A stretch of DNA of 64,000 nucleotides from Oscillospiraceae bacterium (GTDB lineage: Bacteria > Bacillota > Clostridia > Oscillospirales > Ruminococcaceae). The stretch lies in assembly GCA_021201135.1 (NCBI GenBank), contig JAJQGT010000006.1, positions 685,548 to 749,547 of the forward strand, written 5' to 3'. Under the pieces are notes generated by a model. It was given only the letters and a program-made list of their open reading frames with translations. It ran no database searches and had not been told where the DNA came from. Positions within the stretch are counted from its first letter, which is position 1; each line of letters opens with the position of its first letter. A program made the translations under genes and the position numbers. Positions 28,614 through 37,913 of this stretch are shown here, piece after piece.

Positions 28614-29336
28614 ATGTACCGGATGAAGGGTGAAATCAGATTCAGTGAGACGGACGAGCAGGGGCGGCTCAAGCTTGGGAGCCTTATGAACTATATGCAG
28701 GACTGCGTTATGCTTCACTGCGAATCGTTGGGAGTCGGGCTCGAATATCTGCACGCCAACCACAGGCTCTGGCTTCTTTCGAGCTGGCAGGTGGTGCTTT
28801 TAGACTGTCCGAAGCTCTATGACGAAATCACCGTCGAGACGAGACCCTATGAGTTCTCGAACTGCTATGGGCACCGCAACTTTATCGTTTCCGACAAGAG
28901 TGGCAAAACGCTTGTCAAGGCAAATTCAATCTGGGTTTATGTCAACACCGAAACCGGCAGACCGGCGAGACCTCCGGAGGAGGAGAAAGCCGCCTACAGT
29001 CTGGACGAGAGAATTGAGATGGACTATGCCCCGAGAAAGCTGAGCTTGCCGGACGACATGACTCCGGTTGTTCCGATTCCCGTAAGAGCGGATGATATCG
29101 ACCTCAATCACCACGTCAACAACGCCCGTTATATCGAGATTGCCCTTGGACTCATGCCGGACATTTCCGACATCCACGAGCTCAGGGTCGAATACAAGCG
29201 TCAGGCGCACCTCGGCGACACTATCTATCCGAAGATTGCGACTGTTGATGGCAGTTGCTATGTGGATTTAGCTGACGCGGACGGGAAGACTTATACTTCC
29301 GTGCAGGTTATAGGAAACCCCTCCACCACCGGCTAA
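28614..29336 (+). CDS. Acyl-ACP thioesterase family protein
   Basis: 'RFSETDEQGRLKLGSLMNYMQDC', 'VRADDIDLNHHVNNARYIEIAL' (double hot-dog); SD GGAGGGG before ATG 28614. Confidence 0.9.
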   Translation: MYRMKGEIRFSETDEQGRLKLGSLMNYMQDCVMLHCESLGVGLEYLHANHRLWLLSSWQVVLLDCPKLYDEITVETRPYEFSNCYGHRNFIVSDKSGKTLVKANSIWVYVNTETGRPARPPEEEKAAYSLDERIEMDYAPRKLSLPDDMTPVVPIPVRADDIDLNHHVNNARYIEIALGLMPDISDIHELRVEYKRQAHLGDTIYPKIATVDGSCYVDLADADGKTYTSVQVIGNPSTTG

Positions 29337-29461
29337 CGCCGGCGGTCCCCCTCCCCTTTCAGGGGAGGCTTTTTGTATCCTCTCACAGTCTCTTGCAAAG
29401 AGGCAGTCATAGGCTCCCCTGAAAGGGGAGCTGGCGCCCGAAGGGCGACTGAGGGGTTTCC
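29313..29461. repeat. Composite palindromic repeat family R1, copy A (full)
   Basis: GGAAACCCCTCC ... CTCCCCTTTCAGGGGAGGC ... GGCTCCCCTGAAAGGGGAGCTGG...GACTGAGGGGTTTCC; inverted ends. Confidence 0.85.
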
Positions 29462-29463
29462 GC

Positions 29464-29500
29464 AAAAAAGAGCCCCCACACGGCGTGGGAGCTCTTTTTT
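29464..29500. terminator. Bidirectional terminator
   Basis: AAAAAAGAGCCCCCACACGGCGTGGGAGCTCTTTTTT. Confidence 0.88.
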
Positions 29501-29509
29501 AAGTACTGA

Positions 29510-29680
29510 TTATTCCTCTACGGGTGCGCCTACGGGGCATACTGCCTGGCAGTTGCCGCAGGAGATGCAGGTATCGGGATCGATAACATAGGTCTCGTCG
29601 CCCTCGGTGATAGCCTCAACGGGGCACTCTGCTGCGCAAGCACCGCACTTAACACACTCTTCAGTGATTCTGTAAGCCAT
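29510..29680 (-). CDS. 2[4Fe-4S] ferredoxin
   Basis: 56 aa 'MAYRITEECVKCGACAAECPVEAI...DTCISCGNCQAVCPVGAPVEE'. Confidence 0.95.
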   Translation of the reverse strand: MAYRITEECVKCGACAAECPVEAITEGDETYVIDPDTCISCGNCQAVCPVGAPVEE

Positions 29681-29832
29681 TGTAGTTTCCTCCTTGATAA
29701 TTTTTTGGAAGTGACCGAGTGCCGACATAGGCACCGCCCATAGGCACCGTCCATCGACACCGCTCATACATATATCATAGCACATTTTCAGAAAAATACA
29801 AGATTAAATTTTGTCAGTTTGGCGATTTCGAG

Positions 29833-29861
29833 TTGAAAATATGAATTTTATATGCTACAAT
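29833..29861 (+). promoter_or_regulatory. Sigma-70-like promoter of the rodA/ftsW-like gene
   Basis: TTGAAA-N17-TACAAT. Confidence 0.65.
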
Positions 29862-29893
29862 AAGCACAGCTAAGATTGAAAGAAGGAGGTTAT

Positions 29894-31057
29894 ATGCTCA
29901 AAAATGCTCTTTCTGCAGTGTTAAGATATCTGCGGAGGCTCGACAAGCTGTTACTTCTGTTGGTTCTTGCATGCTGTTCGCTCGGGATACTTCTTCTTTA
30001 CTCGCTCATGGTGAACAGCGAAACCCAGACAATCACCAACGCCACCATCAGCTCGTCGACCGTAAAAACTCAATTTTTCGCCGCATTGCTCGGCATAATC
30101 ATATCTCTGTTTATAGCGGCACTCGACTACAGAAAATTCTCGAAGCTCTGGTTTATATATCTGCCCATAACAATCGGGCTGACGCTTCTTACTTTTACAA
30201 GCCTCGGCACCTCGGGACTTGAGGGCTCGGACGACCAGGCGTGGATAATGATAGGCTCATTCAGCCTGCAGCCGTCGGAATTCTTAAAAATCGCATTCAT
30301 ACTCTCGCTGTCCTATCACTGCTATAAGACAAAGGACTTCTTCAATAATCCATTAAATATTCTTGCCCTCTGCGCTCATGCCGCAATACCGATTGCTTTA
30401 ATCATGCTACAGGGCGACGACGGCACGGCTATCGTTTTCGTCGTGATATTTTTGGCGATTGTATTCGCCGCCGGAATTTCGTGGAAATATATCCTGGGAG
30501 CGTGTGTTGCCACGCCGATTGTCTTCTATTTACTCTGGAACTTCTATCTGCAACCGGTACATAAGAACCGAATACTTGCAATCATCAATCCGGCGGAATA
30601 CGCGACCGAGGACTCGCTCTATCAGGTCAACAAGTCGCTCATCGCCATCGGCTCGGGGCAGTTGACGGGAAAGGGGCTCTTCGGCGGGGATTATTCCTAC
30701 GTTCCCGTCTGCCACAGCGACTTTATCTTCTCCTATGCCGGACAGACGCTCGGCTATATCGGGTGCCTCACGATAGTGATTCTTCTGGGGCTCGTGTGCT
30801 TCAGGATTCTTGGGAACAGCCTGAGGGCTTCCGATACTCTCGGCAGGTGCATCTGCATGGGAGTCTTTGCCTATCTGTTCGTACACTGCGTTCTCAATAT
30901 CGGCATGTGCGTCGGGGTTACGCCCGTCATTGGGATTCCCCTGCCCTTCTTCTCTGCGGGAGGCTCGTCGATGCTCTCAATCACCGTCGCGATGGGGCTC
31001 GTGATGAGCGTACACTTCCACAGCGCCAAATATGATACCCTATTTAAAAAGAAATAA
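29894..31057 (+). CDS. FtsW/RodA/SpoVE family protein, likely RodA
   Basis: Multi-TM with 'SLQPSEFLKIAFIL', 'GKGLFGGDYSYVPVCHSDFIFSYAGQTLGYIG', 'PFFSAGGSSML'; AAGGAGG before ATG. Confidence 0.9.
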   Translation: MLKNALSAVLRYLRRLDKLLLLLVLACCSLGILLLYSLMVNSETQTITNATISSSTVKTQFFAALLGIIISLFIAALDYRKFSKLWFIYLPITIGLTLLTFTSLGTSGLEGSDDQAWIMIGSFSLQPSEFLKIAFILSLSYHCYKTKDFFNNPLNILALCAHAAIPIALIMLQGDDGTAIVFVVIFLAIVFAAGISWKYILGACVATPIVFYLLWNFYLQPVHKNRILAIINPAEYATEDSLYQVNKSLIAIGSGQLTGKGLFGGDYSYVPVCHSDFIFSYAGQTLGYIGCLTIVILLGLVCFRILGNSLRASDTLGRCICMGVFAYLFVHCVLNIGMCVGVTPVIGIPLPFFSAGGSSMLSITVAMGLVMSVHFHSAKYDTLFKKK

Positions 31058-31074
31058 GAAACGAGGAAACAAAC

Positions 31075-32304
31075 ATGAGTAAAACTTCTTTTGAACAGCT
31101 CTACCCAACAGACGCAAAGTCACGCTTCGAACACGTCGAGAGCGAATTCGAAGCACTCTTCAAGTATCCGGCGACCCGATTCTTCTCGGCTCCCGGACGT
31201 ACGGAGATTTGCGGAAACCACACCGATCACAACCGTGGACGTGTCGTTGCGGCGGCAGTAAACCTTGACGTCATGGCGGCTGTAAAGCCTCAGACCGACG
31301 GGGTTATCACAATCAAGTCGGAGGGCTTTCCGATTGACACGGTGGATACAAGAAATCTCGATGTCCACGAAAGTGAAAAGAACACTTCGGCTTCGCTTAT
31401 CCGCGGCGTCTGCATGGGTCTTAAGAACCGAGGCTACAAAATCGGCGGCTTCACTGCCTATACCCAGTCGAACGTTCTAAAGGGCTCGGGGCTTTCTTCG
31501 TCGGCGGCTTTTGAGGTTCTTATCGTCACTATTCTCAGTCACCTCTATAACGACGGCTCAGTTTCCGACATCGAGGCGGCGCAGATTGCGCAGTATGCCG
31601 AGAACGTCTACTTCGGCAAGCCCTCGGGACTCATGGATCAGATGGCGTCTTCCGTCGGCGGGGTTGTAGGAATCGACTTTGAGGATCTCGAGAATCCCGT
31701 TGTCAAGGCGCTTTCACTCGACCTTAGCAAGTACGGCTACAGCATCTGCATAGTCGACACCAAGGGCAACCATGCTCACATGACCCCCGAATATGCCGCT
31801 GTTCCGGCTGAGATGAAGGCTGTTGCGGGAATGCTCGGCAAGGAAGTTTTAAGAGAGCTCACAAGAGACGACGTTATAAACAATCTCCCGAAGCTCAGAG
31901 AGATTCTGGGCGACAGGGCGGTGCTCCGTTCGCTTCACTTCTTCGACGAAAACGAGAGAGTGGACGAGCTCGTCAAGGCTCTTGAAGAAGGCGACTTTGA
32001 CAAATTCTTGAGTGTTATCAAGGCTTCCGGAAACAGCTCCTATAAGTATCTGCAGAATGTATATGCTTCCTCAGTTCCGACCGAGCAGGGCGTTTCTTTG
32101 GGGCTTTACATGAGCGAAAGGCTTCTTTCCGGCAAGGGTGCCACCCGAGTTCACGGCGGAGGCTTTGCCGGAACGATTCAGGCGTTTGTGCCGGACGACA
32201 TGCTCGAAAACTACAAGACCGGCATGGAGAAGATTTTCGGCGAAGGAAGCTGTTATGCTCTTAAAATCCGTCCCGTCGGCGGAACAGAGGTATTGCTTAG
32301 ATGA
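31075..32304 (+). CDS. galK: Galactokinase
   Basis: 'FSAPGRTEICGNHTDHNRGRVVAAAVN', 'LKGSGLSSSAAFEVL', 'RVHGGGFAGTIQAFVP'. Confidence 0.93.
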   Translation: MSKTSFEQLYPTDAKSRFEHVESEFEALFKYPATRFFSAPGRTEICGNHTDHNRGRVVAAAVNLDVMAAVKPQTDGVITIKSEGFPIDTVDTRNLDVHESEKNTSASLIRGVCMGLKNRGYKIGGFTAYTQSNVLKGSGLSSSAAFEVLIVTILSHLYNDGSVSDIEAAQIAQYAENVYFGKPSGLMDQMASSVGGVVGIDFEDLENPVVKALSLDLSKYGYSICIVDTKGNHAHMTPEYAAVPAEMKAVAGMLGKEVLRELTRDDVINNLPKLREILGDRAVLRSLHFFDENERVDELVKALEEGDFDKFLSVIKASGNSSYKYLQNVYASSVPTEQGVSLGLYMSERLLSGKGATRVHGGGFAGTIQAFVPDDMLENYKTGMEKIFGEGSCYALKIRPVGGTEVLLR

Positions 32305-32990
32305 GAATGAGAAAAAAAGCACATCTTGAGGAAAGGCTCGAGAAGTGCATTGAAACCGGCAAGCTCATCATCCTTAACTGCGAGGACAGGAACTTTGTAA
32401 CCTCTGTTGAAAAGAAAGAGTATCTCGATCTCCCCGCCCTTTTCGGAAACGACAACCCTATCATCATGGAAATCGGTTGCGGCAAGGGGCAGTTTGCAAG
32501 GGAGCTCGCCAAGCGTGAGCCGGGGCTCAATATCCTCGCGATAGAGAAGACCTCGAACGTCATCGTCGAAGCGGCTGAGAAGGCTATTGCGGAAGAGATT
32601 CCGAACCTGATTCTCCTTCGGGCTGATGCGAACTATCTCGAGAAGTTCATCCCTGATAATTCGATTTCGGGGCTATATCTCAATTTCAGCTGTCCGTATC
32701 CCAAGAAGAGCTATGCCGTTCACAGATTGACCCACCGCAACTTTCTTAAAATCTATGACAAGCTCTTAAAGCCGGATGCGGGAATATTCCAGAAAACCGA
32801 CAATCGGGAATTCTTCGAGTTTTCGATTCAGGAATTCTCGGAATACGGGTTTATACTCAGGAACGTGAGCCTCGATTTACATCACAGCGACTTCGAGGGG
32901 AACATCGTAACCGAGTATGAGCAGAGATTCTCGGAGATGGGGCTTCCCATCTATCGGCTCGAGGCTTGGAAGCGTCAGGGTCTTGTATAA
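32301..32990 (+). CDS. trmB: tRNA (guanine-N7-)-methyltransferase
   Basis: 'IIMEIGCGKGQFARELAKREPGLNILAIEKTSNVIV', 'LYLNFSCPYPKKSYAVHRLTH'. Confidence 0.92.
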   Translation: MRMRKKAHLEERLEKCIETGKLIILNCEDRNFVTSVEKKEYLDLPALFGNDNPIIMEIGCGKGQFARELAKREPGLNILAIEKTSNVIVEAAEKAIAEEIPNLILLRADANYLEKFIPDNSISGLYLNFSCPYPKKSYAVHRLTHRNFLKIYDKLLKPDAGIFQKTDNREFFEFSIQEFSEYGFILRNVSLDLHHSDFEGNIVTEYEQRFSEMGLPIYRLEAWKRQGLV

Positions 32991-32997
32991 ATTTTCC

Positions 32998-33026
32998 TTG
33001 ACAAGTTCCCCGCGACAGTGTATATT
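32998..33026 (+). promoter_or_regulatory. Sigma-70 promoter of the tct operon
   Basis: TTGACA-N17-TATATT. Confidence 0.7.
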
Positions 33027-33102
33027 TATATGTAGAAATATTGTCCATGATATGGGCATATTGTAATTTCAAAAACAAAAAAATCACCATGGAGGAAAGA
33101 CA

Positions 33103-34056
33103 ATGAAGAAATTTATCTCACTGCTCTTAGCGGCAGTAATGCTCCTTAGCCTCGTCGGCTGTGGAAGCACATCGACAGGTGAGTATCCCGACGGGGATAT
33201 CGAAATCATCATCCCCTATAAAGTCGGCGGAACAACCGATTTGGCAGTAAGAGGCGTTCTTGACGCTATCCCCGATGATGTTCTCAGCGTTGACATCACC
33301 GTCACCAACACAGTCGGCGGCTCGGGTCTTATCGGGACCGAGGAGTTCATGCAGGCTGACGCTGACGGCTACACCCTGGGACTTCTTAACTGTGACCTCG
33401 TTCTCAACTACGTCACCGGCGCCACCGAAATCAACCCGATGGAAGACATGATTGCCCTCGGATGCGTTGAGCAGGACCCCTATTTCCTCCTTGCCGCTCA
33501 GAATGACAAGTTCTCTACATTTGCCGAGTTCATCTCATATGCCGAGGCTAATCCCGGCGAGCTTGTTGTAGGCGTTACCGGCGTCGGAACCATTCCGAAC
33601 CTTCTCGGAACTATCCTTACAACCGCAGGTCTTGACGTTCTCGTAGTTCCCTATGATTCCGCTCCCGACGCTATCGCCGCAGTTCTGGCGGGAGAGTCAG
33701 ACATCTGCATCTCGGCTATGGCATCAGCCGCAGGTAACCTCGAGTCGGGCGACCTCATTGCTATCGCCGCCACCTCTTCGGCACGCTCCGAGACCTTGCC
33801 CGACGTCCCCACAATGGCAGAGGTTGACGACAGATTCGCGGACGTAAACCTCCTGAGCTGGATTATGATCGCCGTTCCTGCGGGAACCGACGACGAAATC
33901 GTCGATTTCTGGAAGTCGGCTATTGCGGACGCTGTCGCTTCTGACGACTACGCTGAAACAAGAGAGAGCTTCTATTTCGAGTCGATTACTCTTACTGCCA
34001 ATGACCTCGACGACTTTGTAAACGAACAGGCTGATTACTACAAGACACTGACCTGA
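33103..34056 (+). CDS. tctC: Tripartite tricarboxylate transporter substrate-binding lipoprotein (TctC-like)
   Basis: Lipobox 'LLSLVGCG', 'IEIIIPYKVGGTTDLAVRGV', 'TLPDVPTMAEV'; followed by TctB- and TctA-like ORFs. Confidence 0.9.
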   Translation: MKKFISLLLAAVMLLSLVGCGSTSTGEYPDGDIEIIIPYKVGGTTDLAVRGVLDAIPDDVLSVDITVTNTVGGSGLIGTEEFMQADADGYTLGLLNCDLVLNYVTGATEINPMEDMIALGCVEQDPYFLLAAQNDKFSTFAEFISYAEANPGELVVGVTGVGTIPNLLGTILTTAGLDVLVVPYDSAPDAIAAVLAGESDICISAMASAAGNLESGDLIAIAATSSARSETLPDVPTMAEVDDRFADVNLLSWIMIAVPAGTDDEIVDFWKSAIADAVASDDYAETRESFYFESITLTANDLDDFVNEQADYYKTLT

Positions 34057-34057
34057 T

Positions 34058-34576
34058 ATGAAAAAGTATGATATCGGTGTCTCGATAGTTCTGATTTTAA
34101 TTTCGATATATATGATGGTGACCGCCTCGGGCTATAACGAGGCGGTCAGCGGCACAGCTATGGGTCCGGGAGTCTGGGTTATCATCCTTTGCGTTATCAT
34201 GATAATCCTTTCGGTGATTCTTCTTTTGAGAGCTCTTTTCGGGGACAAGCTGAAAAGCATGATGCAAAAGAAGTCCGAGACTGCCGACACTTCGGAAGCG
34301 ACGGCAGAAGCCGTTCCCGAAAAAATCTTCGACTTCAAGTCCCCCGGCATGAAGAGGCTTTACATAACCTTCGGAGTGCTGGCAGTATTTATCCTGCTTC
34401 TTGAGCTCTTCGGGTTCTATATTGCGGTGGCGTTCTTACTGCCGGCGATAATGGCTATCTTCGGCGAACGAAGATGGTGGATGATGCTCGCAGTCACCGC
34501 AGGAGCCCTCGTATTCATATATGTCGTGTTCGTATTGTTCTTAAGCATCCGCCTGCCGCAAGGCATCATCTTCTGA
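34058..34576 (+). CDS. tctB: TctB-like small membrane subunit
   Basis: 172 aa four-TM-type protein between TctC and TctA. Confidence 0.85.
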   Translation: MKKYDIGVSIVLILISIYMMVTASGYNEAVSGTAMGPGVWVIILCVIMIILSVILLLRALFGDKLKSMMQKKSETADTSEATAEAVPEKIFDFKSPGMKRLYITFGVLAVFILLLELFGFYIAVAFLLPAIMAIFGERRWWMMLAVTAGALVFIYVVFVLFLSIRLPQGIIF

Positions 34577-34593
34577 GCGCGTGAGGTAACATA

Positions 34594-36099
34594 ATGCTTT
34601 CATCTTTACTAACAGCAATTTCAACCGTCTTCACGCCATTCAATCTCCTGCTCACGTTTGTCGGGGCGTTTTTCGGAGTGTTTATAGGTGCGATGCCCGG
34701 GCTCACCTCGATTATGGGTCTGAGCCTTCTTTTGCCGCTTACCCTCACGTTTGAGGGCAACAGCGGAATCCTGATGCTACTCGGAGTCTTCTGCGGCTCC
34801 ATCTACGGCGGTTCGATAACCGCCATTCTCATTAAAACTCCCGGAACGGCGAACTCAGCCGCAACCGTCCTCGACGGCTATCCATTGGCTCAGAAGGGCG
34901 AGGCGGCAAAGGCGCTCGGAGTTTCGACGTTCGCCTCGACCTTCGGTGGCATATTCAGCGCGATTATGCTCCTCTGGACGGCTCCGCTTCTCTCAAAGGT
35001 TGCGCTGTCGTTCACGTCTCCCGAATACTTTGCTCTGGCGGTTTTCGGAATCAGCATGGTCACCTCCCTTTCTTCGAAAAATATCCTGAAAGGGCTCATA
35101 AGTGCGGTTATAGGGCTCATGCTTGCGACCGTCGGAATGGACAGCCTGACCGGTGCAAAGAGGTTCACGTTTGATTCTACATATCTCCTCGGCGGAATTG
35201 CGATGGTTCCGGTCCTGATCGGGCTTTACGCTTTCTCGCAGGGGCTTTCGAATATCGTTGAGGGGAACAAGGTGCCCGTCAAGTCGAAGGAGAAAATCAA
35301 GCACACCTTCCCTACCCCGAAGATTATCAAGAAGATTATGCCGACGGTTCTTCGGTCGAGCATTATCGGCACCGTAATCGGCGCAATTCCCGGCACCGGC
35401 GGCGACATCGCCTGCTGGACAGCTTATAACGAAACGAAGCGTTGGGACAAGCACCCGGAGGAGTTCGGCACCGGCAGAGTCGAGGGCGTTGCGGCTCCCG
35501 AAGCGGCAAACAACGCCATCTCGGGCGGCGCTCTGATTCCCCTTCTGACGCTCGGCATTCCCGGAGACGCCGGAACAGCGATTATGCTCGGAGCACTCAT
35601 GATGCAGGGAATCGTCCCCGGACCGCTTCTCTTCACATCTGAGCAGGAGAAGGTCTATATCATCATCGTCGGGCTCTTCGTCGCGAACATCTTCATGGGC
35701 ATCATCGGCTTCAGCGGAATCCGGCTTTTTGCAAAGATTTCCGCCGTCAGCACACGATTCTTAACCCCGATTGTCTTCGTCTTCTGCATTGTCGGAACCT
35801 ATGCCCTCAATTCAAACGTAAACGATATTTTCCTGATGTTCATCGTGGGAATACTTGCATACTTCCTGCAGAAGCTTGACTTCCCGATGCCGCCGATTGT
35901 CCTTGGGCTCATTCTCGGCAGTACGCTCGAGAAGAACCTCCAGAGAACGCTTATCTTAAGCGACGGAGACTTCTCGATCTTCCTTCAGAGACCGATTGCG
36001 CTGTGCCTCCTCATCGCCGCCTTTGCGTCGATATTTGTCCCGCCGGTTATAAGCTTCGTCAAGAAGAAAAGAGCGAAGAATGTGGCTGTGGCGGAGTAA
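34594..36099 (+). CDS. tctA: TctA-like large membrane subunit
   Basis: 'GVFIGAMPGLTSIMGLSLLLPLT', 'VIGAIPGTGGDIACWTAYNETKR', 'GIPGDAGTAIMLGALMMQGIVPGPLLF'. Confidence 0.95.
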   Translation: MLSSLLTAISTVFTPFNLLLTFVGAFFGVFIGAMPGLTSIMGLSLLLPLTLTFEGNSGILMLLGVFCGSIYGGSITAILIKTPGTANSAATVLDGYPLAQKGEAAKALGVSTFASTFGGIFSAIMLLWTAPLLSKVALSFTSPEYFALAVFGISMVTSLSSKNILKGLISAVIGLMLATVGMDSLTGAKRFTFDSTYLLGGIAMVPVLIGLYAFSQGLSNIVEGNKVPVKSKEKIKHTFPTPKIIKKIMPTVLRSSIIGTVIGAIPGTGGDIACWTAYNETKRWDKHPEEFGTGRVEGVAAPEAANNAISGGALIPLLTLGIPGDAGTAIMLGALMMQGIVPGPLLFTSEQEKVYIIIVGLFVANIFMGIIGFSGIRLFAKISAVSTRFLTPIVFVFCIVGTYALNSNVNDIFLMFIVGILAYFLQKLDFPMPPIVLGLILGSTLEKNLQRTLILSDGDFSIFLQRPIALCLLIAAFASIFVPPVISFVKKKRAKNVAVAE

Positions 36100-36139
36100 A
36101 GCCGAATATAAATATATAAATGTAAACATAAAGGAGAAC

Positions 36140-36171
36140 GCCGACCGGTTTTTAGAAACTGGTCGGCTTTT
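36140..36171 (+). terminator. Terminator of the tct operon
   Basis: GCCGACCGGTTT-TTAG-AAACTGGTCGGC-TTTT, 12-bp stem with one GU. Confidence 0.82.
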
Positions 36172-36210
36172 GTGAAATGTGTATAAAAGTGGAGTGGCAA
36201 TCGGTATGGC

Positions 36211-36321
36211 TTACACCGTGCGGCTCTTCGCAAGAGCTCCCCGGCAGAGCCGTTTTACTGAGCTTGTTGCAAGCAGAATTGCAGTAGAAATCACTGCGGC
36301 GGACAGAATGGTTATAATCAT
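36211..36321 (-). CDS. 36-aa small membrane protein (below the ORF-track cutoff)
   Basis: SD GGAGAG then 'MIITILSAAVISTAILLATSSVKRLCRGALAKSRTV'; consensus promoter upstream on the same strand. Confidence 0.6.
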   Translation of the reverse strand: MIITILSAAVISTAILLATSSVKRLCRGALAKSRTV

Positions 36322-36338
36322 TTTCGGCTCTCCTTTCG

Positions 36339-36403
36339 GTTAGCTTTGGCTAACTTGATGATTTTATAGTAGCAGAGGCTGATTTGCGTTAGCCTCTGCT
36401 AAC
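36339..36403. promoter_or_regulatory. Two GTTAGC-N4-GCTAAC palindromes (candidate operators)
   Basis: GTTAGCTTTGGCTAAC at 36339..36354 and GTTAGCCTCTGCTAAC at 36388..36403. Confidence 0.6.
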
Positions 36404-36410
36404 TGTATAT

Positions 36411-36439
36411 AGTATACACCATGCTTGGAGGTTTGTCAA
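36411..36439 (-). promoter_or_regulatory. Consensus sigma-70 promoter of the 36-aa ORF
   Basis: Minus strand TTGACA-N17-TATACT. Confidence 0.78.
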
Positions 36440-36468
36440 GGGGTATTTTGCGGGATTTTGAAAAAAAC

Positions 36469-37776
36469 TCAGAAATCTATTGCCTGCTCATCCAAAAGGA
36501 AGTCTTCTATTCCCTCATACAATATTCCCTGCTCATCGTGCCACGGGACAATACTATCCTTAACAAGCACAATCTTTTTGAATGAATCATCAATCCTGAC
36601 AAGCGAGCTTCTTTCCTGCTGTTCCTTTTTCTCATCGGATATTGTCAATGCAGATTGAATATAATATCTCCTGCTTCCTTTATTAGCAACAAAGTCTATT
36701 TCAAGCTGTGAACGTACACTGCTGCCATTCATATCCTTGTGGTTATACTCAACAACACCGACATCAATATCGAACTCACGGGCAAAAAGCTCGTTATAGA
36801 TTACATTTTCCATTATGTGACTTTCCTCTTGCTGGCGGAAGTTAAGTCGAGCGTTGCGAAGTCCTATATCGGTAAAATAATATTTCAGAGGCGTTTCGAT
36901 ATATTTCTTACCCTTGATATCGTAGCGATATGCCTTATTCAAAATAAATGCATCAACAAAAAAGTCAAGGTATCTTGCAATAGTTGACGACTTTATACTG
37001 ACGTTTTTGGCACTTTGAAAAGTTCGTGCAAGCTTGCTTGGGTTGGTCAGAGAGCCTATCGACGAGGAAACAATATTGAGCAAATCTTCGAGCACGAATT
37101 GATCATTAGAAATGCTGTTATGCTCCAAAACGTCCGACATATAAGTTCTCGAGAACAAATCACGAAGGTATTTGCTCTTGTCCTCATGGGTTTTCATTGA
37201 CATAACAAGCGGCATTCCGCCATAGGTGAAATATCCGCTCAAAGCATATCTCTTGTCATCCTGATAGGCAGAATAGAATTCTTTGTAGGTAAGAGGATTA
37301 ACCCTGATTTCGTCACCTCTGCCGCGAAATTCTGTCAGAATATCCGAAGAGAGCATTTTTGAATTACTGCCGGTGACGTACAAATCAACATTTTTAAGTT
37401 TCATCAATCCCAGAAGCACATCGACAAAGCCTATTTTTGCATTCTTGTCATCAATATATGGATTCTGAACATCAGAAACTTTCTGTATCTCATCTATGAA
37501 CAGGTAGCACATTTCCGAATCGCCAACTTCATTAATGCGAGCTCTGAGATATCTGTCCAATTCAATCGGATTCCGATACTTTGCGTTAGCGATTTCATCA
37601 AGAGCAAGCTCTATTATATGCGATTCTGGAACCCCTGACGAGATAAGCCAATTCCTATATATTTCAAACAGCAGATATGATTTCCCACATCGCCGGATAC
37701 CGGTTATAACCTTAATCAGACCGTTTTCTTTTTTGGATATAAGTTTATTCAAATACCGTTCTCTCCCAATAACCAT
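36469..37776 (-). CDS. AAA ATPase with C-terminal DUF4143-like region
   Basis: 'LIKVITGIRRCGKSYLLFEIYRNWL', 'CYLFIDEIQKV', 'DLYVTGSNSKMLSSDILTEFRGRGDEIRVNPLTYKEF'. Confidence 0.9.
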   Translation of the reverse strand: MVIGRERYLNKLISKKENGLIKVITGIRRCGKSYLLFEIYRNWLISSGVPESHIIELALDEIANAKYRNPIELDRYLRARINEVGDSEMCYLFIDEIQKVSDVQNPYIDDKNAKIGFVDVLLGLMKLKNVDLYVTGSNSKMLSSDILTEFRGRGDEIRVNPLTYKEFYSAYQDDKRYALSGYFTYGGMPLVMSMKTHEDKSKYLRDLFSRTYMSDVLEHNSISNDQFVLEDLLNIVSSSIGSLTNPSKLARTFQSAKNVSIKSSTIARYLDFFVDAFILNKAYRYDIKGKKYIETPLKYYFTDIGLRNARLNFRQQEESHIMENVIYNELFAREFDIDVGVVEYNHKDMNGSSVRSQLEIDFVANKGSRRYYIQSALTISDEKKEQQERSSLVRIDDSFKKIVLVKDSIVPWHDEQGILYEGIEDFLLDEQAIDF

Positions 37777-37804
37777 AGCGTTTCTCCTTTTGTACTATAT
37801 TTAT

Positions 37805-37840
37805 CGGGATAAAATTGCGTCTATACGCATTTTTATCCCG
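37805..37840. promoter_or_regulatory. 16-4-16 inverted repeat upstream of the AAA ATPase
   Basis: CGGGATAAAATTGCGT-CTAT-ACGCATTTTTATCCCG, one mismatch. Confidence 0.5.
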
Positions 37841-37875
37841 TTGATATTATAACACCAATATGCGATATTGTCAAG

Positions 37876-37903
37876 TAAAAAGAGCGACTTTTGCAGTCGC
37901 TCT
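37876..37903 (-). terminator. Terminator of the GNAT gene
   Basis: Minus strand GAGCGACTGCAAAAGTCGCTCTTTTT. Confidence 0.8.
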
Positions 37904-37913
37904 ATAGTGTTTG

